This document shows, in pieces, positions 49,801 through 59,600 of a stretch of 64,000 nt of DNA. Origin of the DNA: Marthasterias glacialis (taxonomy: Eukaryota; Echinodermata; Asteroidea; Forcipulatida; Asteriidae); contig OU452227.1 in NCBI GenBank assembly GCA_911728455.2, positions 19,918,110-19,982,109 on the forward strand, given 5' to 3'. The notes beneath the pieces were generated by a model. The model worked only from the letters and a program-made list of their open reading frames with translations. It ran no database searches and was not told where the DNA came from. How positions within the stretch are numbered: position 1 is the stretch's first letter; each line of letters starts with the position of its first letter. Position numbers and translations under genes: made by a program.

Positions 49801-50282
49801 GAGAAAATGGCCAACCATTTGAATTTGTTTTTTTAAGTGGCAACCCAGCCGGGAAATATTAATGTCAATGAAAAACTGCCCCGAGATATTGTAATTAATT
49901 TGTACTGTATGTAGTTAAGTTAGGGAACGCCCCACTCTATTGATGATTAAAACTTAGGCCTAAGTTTTATTGAAATTATGCCATAAAAATAAAAAAATAC
50001 GAAGGAGGGGCAGGGGCAGTAAACGTCATCTGGTCAACGTTAAAGAGAATTATGCATGGCAATTGGCATTATTATTGACAGACTAAACGGACACCCACGC
50101 CCACAGAATTGACAGTCTTTTTCATTGAATTTCCTGCATTTATTTTATTATGCAATGTACGATATGATCGACTTCCCCACGCCGTTTCTACTCTTTTAAA
50201 TGACAATGTTATGTGGCAAGCAAGGACGGACGACGGGATCAAGATCAGAGATGCAGCAAGTTCCGTGAGCTAAACTTACCAT
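21913..50282 (-). CDS. XPO6: Exportin-6, complete, 25 coding exons
   Basis: Importin-beta family receptor that exports actin-profilin from the nucleus in a RanGTP-dependent way (family knowledge). Coding exons in gene order: 50280-50282 (ATG only), 48834-48924, 48276-48388, 47285-47482, 46092-46251, 44693-44827, 43273-43738, 40518-40644, 39502-39614, 38320-38428, 36817-36909, 35878-35947, 34919-35078, 33415-33507, 32010-32160, 30535-30681, 30036-30225, 28573-28728, 27760-27874, 26615-26674, 25809-25920, 24996-25151, 24725-24823, 23148-23378, 21913-22017 (stop TAA). They total 3453 bases, 1150 residues, against about 1125 in human. Collinear landmarks include KREIEELLNNF, SEELASPREDLSVARKEQL, SLGVLAMGCINEIMAKNCVP, HAQSLAALQAFTHW, MQAFGQSFLQPDI, HKSHDLLQEEI and the C-terminal LRYYKICN. 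The weakest part is exon 1: ATG followed at once by GTAAGT, chosen because exon 2 opens in phase 0 at the residue after the human Met. Confidence 0.96.
22630..22976. mobile_element. ~345-bp MITE (family G)
   Basis: Left end GACCGATCCGTTAAGCCCCG and right end GGGGCTTAATGGATCGGTCC are inverted copies. Internal GTGGTGCAAATCCCACAGCA is shared with 57698-58127. In the last XPO6 intron. Confidence 0.85.
23785..24135 (+). mobile_element. Dispersed element (family M)
   Basis: Shares, in opposite orientation to 32340-32820, CAAAATAATTGTTCCCGCCT, AATTTTCAGAGTGTGGGGTG and AATGACAAGGATTTATGTGT. Confidence 0.7.
25440..25800. mobile_element. Palindrome-bearing element (family N) next to an XPO6 donor
   Basis: Core arms TATAGCGCTTCTGTGTCCCA and TGGGATATGAGACACAGGTG are inverted, followed by CAAATTTATCTTCAAG. 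The right end GCTTGAAGATTAATG is about 9 bases from the donor of exon 25809-25920. Confidence 0.7.
26437..26585. mobile_element. Family H MITE
   Basis: GGTGGCAGCAGACTTACCAA and TGTCTGCTGCCACCTAGTG form the arms, in the XPO6 intron between exons 26615-26674 and 25809-25920. Confidence 0.8.
27128..27712. mobile_element. ~585-bp non-autonomous DNA element (family I), near full length
   Basis: Begins GTTAACCAGTTGGCGCCGG and ends in a matching inverted end, GGCGGCATTTGGTTAAC. Internal landmarks shared with other copies: TTTCCCCTGCCTGGAAAC, GCAAAGGTCGC, TTCCAAGAAGAGGATTAC and GAGGCTTCCACCATTGT. It lies in the XPO6 intron between exons 27760-27874 and 26615-26674. No transposase frame. Confidence 0.8.
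28390..28542. mobile_element. Family R element
   Basis: GGCTCAGGCTCCGTCAGTTA, GGGGGCTTCAACCAGGCAGC and AAGCCATGGTTTCC match 36014-36175. Confidence 0.65.
28776..28935 (-). mobile_element. Family L SINE with (TAA)n tail
   Basis: An ATA/TAA microsatellite (28776-28808), then GAGTATTTATTATGTGCTTT, CACAGGTACCCATTTATGAT and AAAGTGTCTTGCTCAAGGAC. The tRNA head is missing, replaced by a family J element. Confidence 0.8.
28927..29064. mobile_element. Family J element, near-perfect palindrome
   Basis: Opens GGGCCCAATTTCATGGCTCT and closes GCGCCATGAAATTGGGCCC, with internal TTACCGTAGAATTCTGCGC and its inverse. Confidence 0.8.
29589..29735. mobile_element. Family H MITE, best-preserved arms
   Basis: Arms GGTGGCAGCAGACTTACCAG and CTGGTAAGTCTGCTGCCACC are near-perfect inverted copies. 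Confidence 0.85.
30397..30530. mobile_element. Family J element fragment
   Basis: GGGCCAAATTTTATAAAGCT and GTTACCAGCCAAAGTCCCAT match other family members. It ends next to the donor of exon 30535-30681. Confidence 0.65.
30901..31076. mobile_element. Family A MITE
   Basis: Starts AAGCCCGGTTCATACTTCCT; internal GTTTGACGTCACAAATTCGT and TGACGTCAAATTCGCTTTGC are in opposite orientations. The right terminal repeat is lost. Confidence 0.75.
31543..31584. repeat. (AAT)n microsatellite
   Basis: An almost uninterrupted run of TAA/AAT triplets in the intron between XPO6 exons 32010-32160 and 30535-30681. Confidence 0.9.
32340..32820 (-). mobile_element. Dispersed element (family M), longer copy
   Basis: Contains CAGGAACGATTATTTTGGGA, CACCCCATAATCTGAAAATT and GACCCTTGTCATTTGAAACT. 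The left end is an inverted repeat (GTGAGTGCATTGTCGCAGAG against AATGCACTCACATGC). The open frame here is not considered a gene. Confidence 0.7.
32885..33065 (-). mobile_element. tRNA-derived SINE (family F-like)
   Basis: GAGGGCGCTCTACCAACTGA then GCTATCTAGCCC is a reversed A-box head; nearby TTTGTTCACCC matches the other family F copies. Confidence 0.65.
33098..33325 (-). mobile_element. Fold-back element with reversed tRNA-like core
   Basis: Arms ACACCGATGTGTGTTAAGCA and TGCTTAACACACATCGGTGT. The core GGTGGGATTTGAACCCACGA is a B box in reverse, with CCAACCAGACCA as the reversed A box. Confidence 0.8.
33780..33925 (-). mobile_element. tRNA-derived SINE (family D), truncated
   Basis: GTAGGGACTGAAAACCCAAT, then GGGATTGGAACCGGGGTCCA and CAGGTGAAAGGCAGGGAAAG. 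Confidence 0.8.
34600..34755 (+). mobile_element. tRNA-like SINE, related to the fold-back cores
   Basis: GAGGTTGTGGGTTCGAATAC is a B box; TACGTATATAGTGCTTACTA and the tail CATGCCTGATGCAATAATCA match the family. Confidence 0.65.
34756..34905. mobile_element. Family H MITE beside an XPO6 donor
   Basis: Arms GGTGGCAGCAGACTTACCAG and GAGTCTGCTGCCACCTAGCA. The right end is about 15 bases from the donor of exon 34919-35078. Confidence 0.8.
35563..35709. mobile_element. Family H MITE, diverged
   Basis: ATGTGGCAGCTGACTCAACA and GAGCCTGCCGCCACCTCTC arms, ending CGTCTCCCATT. Confidence 0.75.
36014..36175. mobile_element. Short inverted-end element (family R) with CCCAAG/T repeats
   Basis: Ends GAAACCACGGCTTGGGCT and CCAAGCCGTGGTTTC are inverted. 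Inside, CCCAAGCCCAATCCCAAGCC forms a hexamer run at 36113-36160. Confidence 0.75.
36190..36540. mobile_element. Family I element, fragmented
   Basis: Contains TTTCCCCTGCCTGGAAACTG and GGACCACCGGAGCAAAGGTC, then the later core AAGGTCTTGAATTTATTGCC and TTCCAAGAAGGGGATTATG. Confidence 0.65.
37850..38170 (+). mobile_element. tRNA-derived SINE (family B)
   Basis: Begins GGGTGGCATGGGCGGCGAGT, runs through GCGCTCGCCTCTCACCAATG and ends GGATGATTAGCCTCCCAAAT followed by an ATT microsatellite. The B box is mutated (CCCTGGCCATATG). Confidence 0.8.
38763..38897. mobile_element. Fold-back element, core reduced
   Basis: Arms TTGCCCATACACCGATGTGT and ACACACATCAGTGTATGGGC enclose only a short tRNA-like remnant (AATCCCACCCGAGG). 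Confidence 0.8.
39068..39131. repeat. Short hairpin
   Basis: TTTCGACCCTAGCAGAGTCC then TTCTC pairs with GAGAAGGACTCTGCTAATGT then CGAAA. The single arm also occurs near 7985 and 23720. Confidence 0.75.
39269..39472. mobile_element. Family J element
   Basis: CAGGTTACTAGCCAAAATGT, ACTGGTACTCCGCTCATTTT and terminal GAACAGCTTTAGGAACTTGG are typical. Confidence 0.65.
40465..40515 (-). mobile_element. SINE fragment at an XPO6 donor
   Basis: CACAGGACCTACGGCTTTAT then GTCCCGTCC matches the family L body at 4385 and 14582. It stops 3 bases from exon 40518-40644. Confidence 0.65.
40706..41697. mobile_element. 992-bp inverted-terminal element, hAT-like
   Basis: Starts CAGGCCTCGAAATT and ends with the near-complement, GTTCGAGGCCTG. 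Both ends are flanked by AACTTT (40700-40705 and 41698-41703), a likely target duplication. The ends are rich in TTGCCGT(C)GGTGCCC motifs in both orientations. The interior has TG microsatellites near 40990 and 41270 and no transposase frame, so it is non-autonomous. CAGG-type ends resemble hAT elements, but the visible duplication is 6 rather than 8 bases. Confidence 0.8.
41845..42110. mobile_element. Large inverted-repeat element (family Q)
   Basis: AAGGTTTGTGGTAACACCAT at the left and GGTGTTACCACAAACCTTCT at the right; CTTTGAGTTGTGGTGATTCT pairs with CACCACAACTCAAAGAG. The centre is a near-perfect palindrome (41945-41998). Confidence 0.85.
42228..42783. mobile_element. Family I element, near full length
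   Basis: Shares GGATGACGTGAATACACGC, GCAAAGGTCGCC and TTCCAAGAAGAAGATTACG with the copy at 27128, and ends in AATCCCGGCGGCAACTTGTT. Confidence 0.75.
44130..44277. repeat. Palindromic element (family O)
   Basis: TTAAAACCTTGCAGGGTCGT on the left and CACGACCCTGCTGGTTTTAA on the right, with GTGTGATAAAAGGACAGAGC in the centre. A relative lies at 63500-63625. Confidence 0.8.
45105..45235 (-). mobile_element. Family I left-end fragment, inverted
   Basis: Reads in reverse as the family I left end: GTTTCCAGGCAGGGGAAACA and CCGGCGCCAACTGGTTAA. Confidence 0.65.
45568..45696. repeat. 129-bp hairpin, arms ~53 bp
   Basis: ATCCTGTTGGTAAGCGATGA and GTTTTTGAGCTGGAAGTGCA on the left pair with TGCACTTCTGGCTCCAAAAC and TCATCACTTAACCAACAGGA on the right, leaving a short loop. 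Confidence 0.85.
47030..47160 (+). mobile_element. tRNA-like SINE, related to the fold-back cores
   Basis: GCTCGGTAGTCTAGCAGAAG, GTGTGGGTTCGAATCCCACC and tail TTCTTTATCCCTGAAGCAAT. Confidence 0.7.
47826..48238. mobile_element. Family Q element split by a SINE
   Basis: Left part GTAAGGTTTGAGGTTAACAC to about 47882, right part CACAACTCATAAGAGAGA then CCCACAAACCTTACTAG. Between them (about 47883-48160) lies a SINE body with TAAAACGCTTTATAAGAACT and an ATT tail. Confidence 0.75.
49392..49600. mobile_element. Family I element, truncated
   Basis: Left end GTTAACCAGTTG followed by TTTCCCCTGCCTGGAAACG; the right half is missing. Confidence 0.7.
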
Positions 50283-53200
50283 TCTTCCGGTCTCGGATGG
50301 GCGATAATTTGGCTTTTGTCTGTACGCTAAACGTCTGCAAATATGTTTCTACGGTCCTCAGAAATCGTTTCCTATTTTTACAACTGAAATTCGGCGTCTT
50401 TTCAGGTGAAAATTTCGGTCATTTCGTGTCATCTCCCGTTGGTTTCTGGGCTCAACGTGTAACACTGCATCTTACTGCGCATGATTTTGGATTGCCTGAT
50501 GGTTGTTGGAGGTTTAGCTACTCCAATAATGACAAGCGATTGGGGTGGGTGGGTCTTCGCGCAGTGTTTTGGGGGTGTGAATTTTGTCTCGATCGTAATA
50601 CTTTTATTTGTATTCGCATATTATACAAATACAGCCAGGTAATCTATTTTTTGTGGGCATTTTTTGTATTGTTTTCTTCTTTTTTTAATTAAACATAAAG
50701 GCATCTGGCTAATTGACTTTTTCAAAGGTCTAAAACTAAACAGGACCAACTAATTTGATGAAATCTTCACGAGTTGGTTGTATTTTTATGTTTGTTAACC
50801 GGAAGTTGGCATAAATGAGTTTATGAAGGAACACCATTCCTCCTTCTATTGAATGATTAGTGGAAATGTATAAAGATGGGGGAGCATTAATGGTAATACG
50901 GCTCTTGCATTTATTCTTCAATAATGTGGTAGTTCCATTTACGATGGACGGTCAACAACCCAATTACATCAGATGGAAAAGCGGTAGGGGGCCTACGGAT
51001 TGTCACATCAAATTCTCAGAGAGAATCAAATGAAGTAAAACATGAGTGTTCAATTATTGTCTGGACGGGATTCATTACCGAAGGCCCATTTGTACGTTCA
51101 ATTTTTAGGCAAACCACAATAAAAAGGTGGCCCGAAAAAATGTCAAGTTTAAAAATAGATATAATATTTTTTTTTTAATTACTTCTATAGCAAGCAATTT
51201 TCCTTCTCAGAATTTTACAGGACCAAACTGCAAACTAAGTTAAAACGGTAAATGAATATTTGCCCCACTATTAATACTATTCCGTGTCTGTCCACCAACA
51301 ACATTAAAGACAATGTGCATGATTGGTAGGGATCACAAACATGTTTCAGTCTGAAAACTTACTGTTTATGAAGTTCAAAACCTATTTTTACCGGTGATGT
51401 TTCCCTCTGAAATTGTGTCATATTCGAGAAACCTGTATCGGGAAAACCTTCACAAAATGTTGTTTAAAATTATGTTAAAAATAATTTAAAAAAATGCAAA
51501 AGCTGATTTCGGTTGTAACAACTGAAGGACAATGTGTTTACATGCAAAGTGTACACGGGTTTTCACCATTTTCTACTGACTCACAGGCGACGGATTGAAC
51601 CCAATTTTCACCGGGCTGATTTCTTTTTTCTTCTAGGCCCTATATATTGAACAATATACAGTAAGAACATTGCAATAGCTAGTACCAATCATAGTGCTTT
51701 TAACAGTTGAAAATAAGCATCGATTTTGGCATGCTTATAGCTGTTAATTATTTCATCCGAAAGGGAGATGTTGGCCTTTTTCAGAGATATGGAGATTTGG
51801 CCTTAACAAAACACGGGACCATGTTGGAGTGACTAACTTGCCACTGTTGGTATAAGTCATTATGGGTAGGGACAGAGTTGGGGTGAGGACTGTCATACTT
51901 TTGTAAGTTGTCGTAAGGCTCACACAATGACCACTGTTTAGGTCATTTTGACCTCCATTTTAAAAATAATGTTTTTTATTGATCTAGTATCAGTCTCACA
52001 TTTCATTCATTTTAATTTGTTTAAAAACAGCGGCCGTAAATAGGGTAAAATTTAAGGGGGCACGGGGGCACAATTTTCCTAAGGGCACTTTTGGCCAATT
52101 AAAACTATAGTTTCCATTTGTACTTTCCCTAAGCAAGCCCCTTTTCAGCGTTCTTCTGACGTGTTGAGGTAAAACAAAATAAACTGTCTGCGTGTACATA
52201 AAACAAGTTTTAAATACATGGAAATTACTATATAAAAGCTTATAAAATGTATTCTGGTAAGTTTTAATCTCAAAAGTCCAGATTTCAAAGGGGTGACACG
52301 CGGGGGGCATAGACGTCAGTTTTGGGGCCAGGGGCACGTGCTCCCCCCCTCCGTGCACACCTCCTAGTTAGACGCCACTGTTTTAAAATGAAATTGACGC
52401 TGGATCTTCCACCGTATCGAATGGTCAAAACATGAGGATATGCGCTTAATAAATTGTCTTAATCAACAGACTACTGCATGGGTTTCGTAAAGTGGTAATT
52501 TACTATACATAGCCTAATTGAGATGTTTGAGTAACTTATATGCAATTAAAATAGGTCATAACATATCTGGAAAGATGAACTCATCTTTGTCTTGAATTTG
52601 ATTGAAAGTGAATTACGATCAAAATCGAACTTGTACCAATAGCCGGCATGGCAGTGAAAGGATGGTCTGTGCTGGACCCGCGGCCGGATTTAATTTTTTT
52701 GGCACTCTAGGCACTTACGGTTAATTAAATATAATGTATATTCATAAAAACGTCAGTGACGTGAAGACAGCCATCAGTTTTGTTGGCTGTTTACAAAAAT
52801 CACAACTGTGTTCAAGAGTATAGTAGCCTATACTCTAAAAATGCTCTTTATGGATAATGAAGTTGTGGAAGAGCTAAACATTGGTACCTGCTGCCACACA
52901 ATGGATACCACGATGACGGTGCATCTAACTTTAAGTCTTATTTTCTCCTTTCGACGGACTAGGCACACAAGCAGCTTTTTGATGATTTATATTAACTTTC
53001 CAAAGCTTTTCATTATCTCTAACTTTCTACTTTAGGCTTCATCTTTCAATTATTGCGCAATTTATACAACACGACGGTACAGACCTTGTCGTTTCACTAA
53101 TCCACTCAGCTATGCTGACAAAAAAAAAATGTAAATCCACAAAACACAAACAGCCACAGTCAATATCTTCACACCAAACTATTCAGTTATGTCATGGTCT

Positions 53201-53639
53201 CTAAAGCAACCGAATTAAAAAAAGACGTCAATACAGAAATAATCCATGAACAATCGATAAATCATAAACCGAAATAATTGAGAGCCACGCCCATTCTACA
53301 CACCCATCGGCCGTTCAGTTCATGTGGCACCCTTTAAACCATCTTTAACGGTAGTGAGAAAGAGTTTTGTTGAGAGATTTTGTGCTGTATTTAAATTGGT
53401 TTCCAGAGTTACATCAGAGAACACATAGGAAAATATTCAAACCAGCATGTAAAGCTTATTGCGCGTGATTGGAAAATAAATATTACTGTTGAATCGAATA
53501 CAATCACAGAGAAATTGTACAGATATATCACTCGGTCGCACTTTGGCACTGAGCTGACTGCAGCTGCTGGTCTTTCTTTCGTGCTGTAGAAAGATTCATT
53601 CTCTCCGTCTGGATACCGTTAACCAATGACTGTCACAAA
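50283..53639. promoter_or_regulatory. Intergenic region between divergent XPO6 and UBE2O
   Basis: This stretch must hold the 5' UTRs and promoters of both genes. On the minus strand an ETS-like CCGGAAG lies directly before the proposed XPO6 start. On the plus strand a CCAAT motif lies about 20 bases before the UBE2O ATG, and the start context CAAAATGGCGTCC resembles the TISU/YY1 initiator. One repeat copy sits at 51345-51710. The rest is A/T-rich with no long open frame I trust and no other recognised element. Confidence 0.5.
51345..51710. mobile_element. Family E element in the XPO6-UBE2O gap
   Basis: GCTGATTTCGGTTGTAACAA, AATGTGTTTACATGCAAAGT and right end GTACCAATCATAGTGCTTTT. Confidence 0.7.
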
Positions 53640-56600
53640 ATGGCGTCCACCTTGTTCGAAGAGGACGTCGTTCGCCGCATTCACCGCGGTGCGTTGCAGC
53701 TCGGCCTGGTAGTACGGAATTACGATGGGTATAACAGTTTTGACGAATCTGAAGATGAGGAAGAGACGCTCAAGAAGGGATATGTGAGGGTGGCTTGGTA
53801 CCCAAGGGGGAGAGAGGAGGTCGTTGGAGAGGGAAAGGTAATTACGTCTGTCAAGTGTTACTGTACGTACTCATGCATGTCATGTCCTGTCATCATTTCA
53901 AATGCCCGGCCTGCCTGGCCGTCATTAAGTCAATCGAACAAAGCTCAAAGTTTAGGCATGTTTATTGATGATAGTTTTACTGGTAGTAGTAAAGGTCTTT
54001 ACTAATATGTTTAAGATCGATATTAATCGGGAAAGCTTTTTTTTTTTTAACTTGATACCACTGCACTGGCCGGCTGCACTTACCACTAGCTCCCGACTAC
54101 CACCACTACACAGTACCAGCTTACCAATGCAATAGGCCTACCGGCAGTAGTACGAGTAGTACAGCAGTAGCTAGTACATATTCAGAAATGAGTAACCACT
54201 CCAGTTCACGACTGTGGTATCCTGGTGCAACTGGTTGCTGATCAGAAAACAGGAAAATTGTTCAGAAACAGTTTAAAGTTAAAATTTTCAAAACCTTCTG
54301 ACCCTTTCACATAACACTTAATTTAAACTTTAAGTAGGCCTAGTTAAACTTTAAGTTGAAATCCTGGACGTTGCAGTCTTATGTTCCTGAAAGATCGTTC
54401 GCCATTTGTTTTGCAACATTGGCATGCCATATATAAATCCTACCTAAAAACAGCATGATGTGATTTATCTTTCTACCTAAGAAGAATGAAACTTCATGAT
54501 GAAACCTCCGTTTGTAATTTTTGACTATGGATTCTATTTTTTTTGACACACTTGATTATTTTATAGTAAAATAGTTCATCAGTGATTTATACCGAAATTG
54601 AAATTTTTCATAAACTGTTGGGTGTCACTATTGACAGGAAACTTTTTTCTCAACATGTTGGAGCCTGATGATAGTTTAAAGTGTGGGATTTCAGAATAGC
54701 ATGAATAGAGGTACTGGTCCATTCTCACGGTAATCTGGAACAAAAATTGGTGATCAGAAATAGGTGTCGATCAAAAATTGGTGATGGCACGATACCGTTT
54801 CAGCGATTGTTCTGAGTGAGCAGCCGGTATCTTTTACTGCAATACTGACATGTCATGATGGTTTTGGAAAATTGCCCCAGCCAAAACCATGTCACATTTG
54901 ATGTAGAGTTAAAACTATAAAAAAGGAAAAAAAAAATAAAATACTCAGTTCCTTTTTTCCATCTGCCAGATTGAAACATATCGAAATAACTCAATTTTTC
55001 CCATGTCATGGCTGTTATTTGTAGGTGAACCTTTATGATCGCTCTTTGATGCCAGGGGATGCCGTACGACGCAATGTTGAGGATTCACAGCGGGGTATCG
55101 TACGTGCTGTCCGTGTCTCTTGTCATCTCCAGGTGGTCCGGACTAAGCAGATGATATATGATGTGTGCAGCCAGGATCTGGAACACATTATGGTCAGTAT
55201 AATTTAGAGCCCTAACCACCTCAAATCCTCCAAGATCGAATCCTCAACTTGGCTAAGTTTATGTCGTCCATTACAGTGGTGCAGTACGAAACCATCTCCT
55301 GCTATGGGCCAGTCATACCATTACCAATATTATAAGTTATCACACTTGCTCTCGTGGAATATGGGAAAATATAGTGCGTCTGCATCCAACATCCCACTCG
55401 GGATATGGGTCGCAGACACGCTATATTTTTCCCACATTCCACGAGCGCGAGTGTGATAACAAATTTATCTTCCAGTTAACTGGAAGATAATACAACTTTC
55501 AGCGTTATTTGTAGAAGAGCAAAACGTTCACTGCTCAAATTTTAGAACTGTCCATATAGGGAGCGTGACGCATAATATACTCAAAATACGCAGAGTGCAA
55601 TATATGGTTTATTATCACACTCCTGTTGAGCAATCTGATTGGAGGATTAGCGTATACTGGAAGATAATGACATTCTTGTTAAGACTAGAAATAGTAACAA
55701 TAATTGGGGTTTTCATGTTAGATTACACACAAAGGAATGCCAGCTTTGGAACTGGAAGTAAACTAAACATATGTGCGTACAACCAATGCGTATGACGTAG
55801 TGACTTACCAGTAGGATAGTGTTTATTGTTTGCGTTGTTCTTTTACAGAAGTATACACCAAGTCGGCATGTTGTCATGGGGTCTTGGGTCGGTGTTGTCA
55901 GAAACCTCTTTGTGCAGCTGATTGTCTGTCTGAAAAATGGAGCCAGGTGACCATTTTTTTAATTTTTAAAATTTCCTACTTGAACTTGAAGAATAACAAG
56001 TATAATTATTGCATGTTGATATGAATACACACAAATGTTTCCCCTGCCTGGAAACAGAAGCTGTGTAAAGACGCCATTATGTAATTTCGGACCACCGGAG
56101 CAAAGGTCTCCCGGTTATTCAACTGCGGAGCGTGCACTGACCACACACACACCGTCTAACGCATCGTTTCACTCACCCAAGGACAAAAAAAGGTCTTGAG
56201 TACAATGCCGTTTTCTGGCCATTGAGAGTTTTTTTGTGTGTAATCCCGGATTACAAACCTTTGTCCTTCTTTTCCAAGAAGAGGATTACGAGGCATCGAG
56301 AGGCTTCCACCATTGTTCATTCATTGTATTTCGCCTCAATGGAGGTAAGTCAGATTGAGCCGGCAATCGAGCCATGGTTCCGTGTTTAGTGCCACTCCTA
56401 TGCCATAGGTAACGGCTGATGTTTTGCAGTTTACGGTGTGTAAATTTGAATTTTCTCGGTCGAGAAACAAAACGGGCAATCCAATAAAGAGAATCTTTGC
56501 TCTCTTGGATTTGTCAAGTCAGGGTTTTTTTTCGCCAGCAGTACCCTCAAAGAAAAAAGATCCCAGCAATTCCGCCAAAAGAATCCCGCCAGGGGGACAG

Positions 56601-59600
56601 GACAAAATAAAATAGAATCCCGGCGCCAACTGGTTAACTAGAGTTTTATAATTATGCAGGGCTTTTGACCATAAACCAAGCTAACTGTAACTGTAAAACC
56701 CATATTGTATTTCTCCCTAGGTGTGCACTATCAGACGACAGTGCTTGTAGACTGACTGACGTTCATGACTACACAGATGAGGTACAGATGTAAATATTAT
56801 TGTCCACTGTTCTAAATTTGTTCAAATAAGTATGTTTTTTTTTTTTACAAACGGTTATCAATATCATTGAATTGAGCCTGAGTCTACCGTCCAAGATGCT
56901 CAAGTTGCCAGCCTCAATTATAGGTTAAATTTGAGTTCAGGAGAACTCGTCGCCCCCATCCAGACATGGCACCCCAGACGGATCAGAGAGGCCATCGCCA
57001 TCTACAAGCATGATACCATTCCTCAACACATTGGCTTCCACACCAGTGATATTTGGCTTCCCCCTCTTCCCGACCAATGGATCTTCTATATGCACAGTCA
57101 CTTCGTCCACCTCTTAGACCTGAGTCATCTATACCCTCAGTCTTCTTAGACCCCCCTTCCCTGTTCCTGTGCTTGTTTCCAACTGAAACAGTTCAGTGAG
57201 CACACTCTCCACCATTAGGTTTCAACTCCATTTCTAGTTTCATGCATCACCAAGTTAAGCCAAGCTTGTTCTGTTTCAGTGGCGTAGACAAAGGGGGGCA
57301 GCTGCCCCTCTCCCCTGTGGAACATCTTGCATTGTGCATTTTTATGGGAAGGGTCTATTCAATGCCTGGTGTAGGGCACATGTATGTGAATATAAAACCA
57401 GGTGGAATTTTTTCTCTGTGTGTTCAACCTAGGACTCTGTTTTCAGCTGTGATGGCTTCTTTCCGGGTCAAGTTTTACGGGGACCAGCCACAACATTCAA
57501 GAATGCTACATGGCTGAGTGGACAGCAGCCAATACTAAGCAGCAAGGCCAGCTTCACTGTAATGGTGGAAGAGGTAGGGCTCTGTTCTTTTTTTTTTTTC
57601 AGTCAGCTGATAACAGCTTCTAACCAATATCTGCCTAATTACGAGATTTCCCAAAGAACACACAAACGCTGTTACCAGTTCCTCTTTTGTGTACAATAAT
57701 CCGATCCATTAAGCCCCGCCTACTAATGTATTGACCAAACACAGCCTTGACAATGACACTGAAAGTACAGCAAAAGTCTGACACATTAAAATCCCTTTAG
57801 AAAAGTAAACAAACAGCCGCCATTGTTCTGACGCAACAGCACACACAACTGTACTAACTTTTGTTTTGTATCAATTTGTTCGTATTTCTGGTAGTGCAAA
57901 TCCCACAGTAGTGGTCCCTGTACAGTAGTGTCAAAGTGGTTTAACAGTGTTCCTGTCTGCATTGTTCTTTGGACTCAAGGCACTGCTCAAAAGGCCACAA
58001 AACTAAATCCATACCATTCACGAAAACCATGTACGAACCACCGCTGCGATGGTGGCAAGAAAAACACACCATGTGCTGTTGCTAGGCAGTTGCTATGGTA
58101 GGCGGGGTTTAATGGATCGGTCTATTACAAAATTGCATCTGTTTGGCCACAGCATGCACCAGTAAAGAAATCCCAATGTTCACAGAAATAACCAAGTGGT
58201 AATATCTTTCTAAGGTCAAGGTGACTGAACTTGAGGTACATTGGCAGACAAGGGGGTTATGGAAGGATCCATTATCGGACTGCACAGATCAATACGATCT
58301 CCAGCCACCTCCAAGGAAAGTCACAGAAGAAATGCTATCAAGGTACTAAAAAAATAATGTTTTCTTGTTGCCTTGTCCCAGTTCATGGGGAACTCACAAA
58401 ACTCATGACAGTTTTCTTGAGTATCAATTCATTATAGAAAAATTACGTCTCCAGTTCACTCGCAGGCAGAGGGGGCAATCGCCTCCATGTCCCTGGTCAC
58501 TGCCTTGCTGCCCCTTGAAATGTTCCAGTAGAAATTCTTAATTTCCCTCATAGAGGTGCTCTTTACCAAAACTGCCTTTCCCCTAAGAATGAAGTGTCAT
58601 GCCTATACTTGAGTATGAATACATTATAAACAAACTATATTCCTTGTTTTGTTATCATCGTAACACCTTTTTGGACTTCACATTTGGTGCAAAAACAATT
58701 TGTATTGAGGAAAGAAAGCCGTACACTCATGTTGCTACAATGTTTTAACAGTGAAAAATTGTGTCGTCTTTAATTTGTGTTGGATTTAACTCGTACGGTC
58801 TTCTCCACTAGGGTCAAGCCGCTGTCATATTTCATCGCAGCAAGTACACAAATTGGGGACAAGGTCATGTACAAGATCCGTCCAGGGGATTTGGATTATC
58901 CTAGGCCAGTGGCAAGAGGGAATATCAACAGCTTCGTACAACCTCCAAGAGCGGAAGGGAGTCCTAAAGTAAATCTGGGAAAGACGAGTGAATGCGATTC
59001 TAAGAGTGAGAGGGGTTTGGGTGCATGTGAATCAAGCAGCCATCAGGGACAAGAACAAGGACCTGATGGTGCTAAGGAGTGTTGTAACGAGAATGAGGAG
59101 ACTAGTAGTATCGCCATGCAGGCCAGCTGCAGTACTGAAGGGGCTTGCAGTGGGTCCACGGCGTCTAGTAGTACCCCAGAGACCAGCAGAGTTAAGGAGG
59201 TTACTGCAGAGACGAGCATTGGTGCTGATAGTCGTACTAGAAGTGAAACCGAGGAAGCTGGGAGCTGTACTAATGAAACTACAAGCAGTACTATGGGCGC
59301 TTCCAGTGCTGTAAATAAAGCAACTGATGGAACAGCAATGGCTTCTGGTGGTGCAGATGGAGTTGGCAGTGTTGCCGTGGCGGGGAACAATAGTGAGTTT
59401 GTAGATTCTCCAAGTAAAGAAAATGTAGCTGATCTACTTGGATATGTGGATGAGTTTTTTGATAGCTTAGGTAAACTACAAGCTATTAAAGGTCAGTTGT
59501 CAGAAAATATGAAGGAATTATCAGGAGCGGCTTGTGCAAATATTACTGAGAGTGCGGAGCAGAAGGCTTTATCGTGTCTGCTTGGACTCTCCCAGCTGAG

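Noticed and set aside
50213-50692. 159-codon plus-strand open frame between XPO6 and UBE2O
   Set aside because: It overlaps the minus-strand XPO6 start region, uses a non-ATG start, has no recognisable domain and ends in a low-complexity F/Y-rich tail.
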